Positions 61,601-64,000 of a stretch of DNA of 64,000 nucleotides are shown one piece after another. Origin of the DNA: Oegoconia quadripuncta (lineage: Eukaryota > Arthropoda > Insecta > Lepidoptera > Autostichidae); contig OX438757.1 in the NCBI GenBank assembly GCA_949316235.1, positions 8,054,657-8,118,656 of the forward strand, given 5' to 3'. The notes under the pieces are model-generated. The model saw nothing but the letters and a program-made list of their open reading frames with translations. It made no database searches and had not been told where the DNA came from. Numbering within the stretch: the first letter of the stretch is position 1; every line of letters starts with the position of its first letter. Made by a program: the position numbers and the translations under genes.

Positions 61601-62537
61601 GAAGTTTACTGTTATTCGCGAGGGTAATATCCTCATTTCCTCGTTGCTCTTTAAATGTAGTAAGCCACTCTCTATTGCAGGTCATATGATGTGAAGCTCC
61701 CGAATCAATATACCAATTTATGGGACTTAACGTATCACATACTCCAAGTGCGCTTAGCAAATCTGCCCGTTTGCCTTTTACATATTTCGTTTTGCCTTTC
61801 TTCCTCTTCGGACAATCAGGGCGTGTATGCCCTTCTTCGCTACACTCATAGCAAATGATTTTTCTATTAGATGAAATCACATTTCTATTTGTAGAAAACA
61901 CAATTTTATTTTCACGTCGCTTTGACATTTCACTTAAAAGTCTTGACTTGACAATGTCAACTGTGATTTCGATATTTGAATTTTCTATGGCCATAACTAA
62001 CGGATCAAACTCCGATGTCAAACATCCAAGGAGAATAGCTGCAAGGGAGGAATCCTCTATTCTCTTCCCGATATCAGCTAAATCTTGAGACGTACTCATA
62101 ATAGCTTTTATGTACTCTTCAATTGAGGAGAAATCTGACAAATGATAACGGTACAACTTACGTTCTAACATCAGCTTTCTGCCTAAGCCTGCATCTTCAT
62201 AGGCTTTTCCTAGAGCATCCCAAACCTCTTTCGCAGTATTGCAGCTCCGTGCATGAGTGACGGCTGCACCTTCTAAGGACAAGTAGATTTTAGTCAGCGC
62301 CTTTAAATCTTTTTGTTCCCTTACTGAGTTCGGCGTTGAATCTCCTTCTGGATAACCAATAACGCTATACCATAATTCTTCGTGCAACTGGTACATTCTC
62401 ATTTTGAACTTCCACTGGGCGTAGCCGTCTTTACTTATTAACGGCCGAATAGCCATCAAATTACTTGATCCAGAAAAAGAGTGTGAAGTCGAGGCATCAC
62501 CAGCACAATCACGTTCTCTATTATTTTTCGAACTCAT
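58611..62537 (-). pseudogene. Copia-2 Gag-Pol polyprotein with one in-frame stop
   Basis: One frame of 1309 codons, counted from the ATG at 62537, broken only by TAA at codon 1030 (59448-59450). Before it come a copia-type Gag (WKFKMRMYQL), a CX2CX4HX4C knuckle from C229, protease DSGASHHM with D278, pre-integrase HRRLGHL, integrase D490, D553 and E589 (DD35E), and RT with D917 (LDIDTAFL) and YVDD at 1002-1005. After it the same frame continues with the rest of the RT and RNase H (GYADADW with D1162, then TEAEY) to the stop at 58611. The stop lies just after FFGI and before DLG, where Copia-1 has a lysine, so a single base change could explain it. Without readthrough the product lacks the RT end and RNase H. 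It needs help from another copy to move. Confidence 0.94.
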
Positions 62538-62580
62538 TATTTTTACTATTAACTTTACCTATTACCTACAGGGCTTTTTA

Positions 62581-62594
62581 CTGGGCCCATAACC
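62581..62594 (-). other. Copia-2 primer binding site, initiator-Met tRNA type
   Basis: On the minus strand GGTTATGGGCCCAG begins two bases after the 5' LTR. It is the complement of CTGGGCCCATAACC, the anticodon arm of eukaryotic initiator tRNA-Met, which is the half-tRNA primer known for Drosophila copia. Confidence 0.88.
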
Positions 62595-62596
62595 GA

Positions 62597-62784
62597 TGTT
62601 GTAAACTGTGTAGGCAATAGGCGAGCAAAAAATAATAAAGCTTAAAGATTCACATGAGACCAACCATCTTTTATTATACTGAAAAGACAGACAGATACAG
62701 TCAACGTCAATAATATAGAAAAACATTCTAATTTTAAATCGTTCCATAAAGTATAAAACAGCCAGTGACGACTACAATTCGACA
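62597..62784 (-). repeat. Copia-2 5' LTR
   Basis: 188 bp. On the minus strand it starts TGTCGAATTGTAG and ends TTTACAACA, and it is followed by the primer binding site. The two differences from the 3' LTR are at plus-strand 62694 and 62781. Confidence 0.94.
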
Positions 62785-62789
62785 ATATT

Positions 62790-63632
62790 TAATGTCAATT
62801 CCATTTAAAATGAGGCCTAAACGAACAAGAAACACTTAAATACTATCGAAAACAAGTTTGAAATTCGTGAATTTTCATGGCACAAGGGAAATATATTTTT
62901 ATCTTAAAAAAGTATTCATCAACTCGTGCAAATATTCCTTATTTATTTATTGACAGTATAATAGTGTACTCATAATTGCAAGTAACTATCGTTACTGGGA
63001 TCAGCCCTTCAGATATTTTTTCGTCACTCGTGGCGAATCTGCGTCATTTCTGCGACGTTAGATCGAGCGTCAGCATATCGTAAGAAATGGTTTGCATCCA
63101 GGTGGAGGGCGGGCGTTCGCAGCCCTCTTTCATGCGCATCTATGGCCGCCATCTGTCTGGTGCCCTCTTGCATTTTATATTGTATTTTAGGGACCCTGAA
63201 TGTTCTCTGATATATTCATTTCTGATTTTGTCAAACATTTTAATTTCTTTAATACGTGTTTTTTCTGTAACGCCAAAAAAATTCAATGAAGCTGAATTCA
63301 AGCTCCCTAATGCTGATAATACTGACACTCATGATACTGAAAAGTCACCGGCAGTTACCTATTCAGAGGAGCATGCGACGTAATCCTGAGCGAGACGAGT
63401 AAACAAATTACCCGGGTCGGGCCGGCCGCGACGTGCTGCCGCCCCGTCCGCTATTAATTTTAATTCCGGCACAGCGCGAAGATCGCCGAAGATGGGCCGA
63501 AGTCACGCGCCTCAAACATCAGCCTGTGTCGCGATACTGAGTAAGACAATCACTAAATTCAATACAATGATGGTGGTTTTAACAGAAAGTAAATTGGGCG
63601 AAGGTCTACCTACAAATAAAAGCGCAAAGAAC
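62790..63632. other. non-coding stretch, GC-richer patch
   Basis: The DNA at 63390-63500 is GC-rich (GGGTCGGGCCGGCCGCGACG). A 98-codon plus-strand frame at 63087-63383 has no recognised domain. Confidence 0.45.
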
Positions 63633-63671
63633 GACTATTGTCAAACCCGCATGCTCGTTTGCCGCCCAAAT

Positions 63672-63695
<24 letters not shown>
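63633..63695 (+). mobile_element. poly(A) retroposon 3' end, fragment
   Basis: AACCCGCATGCTCGTTTGCC and GCCCAAAT lead into a poly(A) of more than 20 bases. It is the same 3' end as at 52442-52500, on the opposite strand. Confidence 0.72.
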
Positions 63696-63702
<7 letters not shown>

Positions 63703-63709
63703 TAATAAT

Positions 63710-63870
63710 ATTGACGACCGATTGGTGAGTAGCGATGCCTTTGAAACCAACGGTTGCGGGTTCGAATTCACCAGGAGTAAATGCTTGTGTGGTGATTACG
63801 AACATTTATCTGAAGTCAATGATTGTTTATATAAATATTTTAGTATGTTCATTCGTAATCTAGTACCTTT
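63710..63870 (+). mobile_element. SINE-2 copy, 3' truncated or diverged
   Basis: The head TTGACGACCGATTGGTGAGTA and box B GCGGGTTCGAATTCACCAGG near 63757-63776, then GGAGTAAATGCTTGTGTGG, GATTACGAACATTTATC and TTATATAAATATTTTAGTATG. The family order is kept to about 63870. Confidence 0.72.
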
Positions 63871-64000
63871 GTATATTTATTTTTTGATTACCTTTCAATT
63901 AATAACCCACACGACTACAGTGAAGCAAAAGAAGGGGAAATGTAGACGTCTCTGAATCAATATCAGTACATGTAGACAATAACAGTCTATGTAATATGTA
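63871..64000. other. non-coding end of window
   Basis: Nothing was recognised. Confidence 0.5.

Larger units (their letters stand above)
58245..62784 (-). mobile_element. Copia-2, nearly intact Ty1/copia LTR retrotransposon
   Basis: 4540 bp, flanked by ATATT at 58240-58244 and 62785-62789. The LTRs are 188 bp each (58245-58432 and 62597-62784), start TG and end CA on the minus strand, and differ at two positions. The primer binding site, gag-pol frame and a purine stretch before the 3' LTR are all present. The protein is clearly related to Copia-1, but the LTRs share no obvious similarity. It lies in the same orientation as the membralin exon; if membralin continues beyond 62.8 kb, this insertion is intronic. 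Confidence 0.96.

Noticed and set aside
63087..63383. 98-codon plus-strand frame ending in an acidic, Ser/Thr-rich tail
   Set aside because: Composition looks mildly coding-like near 63285-63380, but no family, splice site or start context supports it.

Overview
The window looks like a piece of a lepidopteran (butterfly or moth) nuclear genome. It is AT-rich, almost free of host coding sequence, and full of repeats with a lepidopteran style: tRNA-headed SINEs ending in GATGAT or AATAAT microsatellites, truncated non-LTR (LINE) 3' ends, palindromic MITE-like elements, and Copia LTR retrotransposons. Only one host exon could be recognised with confidence: a 133-bp internal exon of membralin (TMEM259 family) at 55565-55697 on the minus strand, with good splice sites on both sides. 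No neighbouring membralin exon was found, so much of the window may be membralin intron or flanking intergenic DNA.

The two largest coding units are Copia (Ty1/copia) retrotransposons. Copia-1 (16879-21339, plus) has two identical 146-bp LTRs, a 5-bp target-site duplication and an uninterrupted 1316-residue Gag-Pol with all visible catalytic motifs, so it is a very recent and possibly functional insertion. Copia-2 (58245-62784, minus) has 188-bp LTRs with two differences, a 5-bp target-site duplication and a Gag-Pol frame broken by one in-frame TAA within the reverse transcriptase. The two are related by protein but have unrelated LTRs and different primer binding sites. Copia-2 matches the initiator-Met tRNA anticodon arm, whereas Copia-1 matches an isoleucine tRNA anticodon arm with C opposite the wobble base.

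Region by region: 1-5.7 kb holds local tandem repeats and small inverted repeats. 5.7-16.4 kb holds SINEs, a MITE, a decayed LINE RT, a 270-bp near-perfect palindrome and a LINE C-terminal remnant. 16.9-21.3 kb is Copia-1. 21.9-38 kb is a mixture of SINE, LINE and MITE copies, including a SINE with an inverted head. 38-55 kb is sparser and holds hairpins, an exact 260-bp tandem duplication of an RTE-like LINE tail, and repeats with nested insertions. 55.5 kb is the membralin exon. 58.2-62.8 kb is Copia-2, and the last kilobase holds a poly(A) repeat end and a SINE.

No CRISPR array, operon, rRNA gene or true tRNA gene was seen. I found no sign of a new multi-gene system. The most interesting signals concern retrotransposon biology: primer choice, a twin-priming-like inversion, and palindromes. 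All comparisons were made by eye, and family names not backed by a clear motif are marked as inference.
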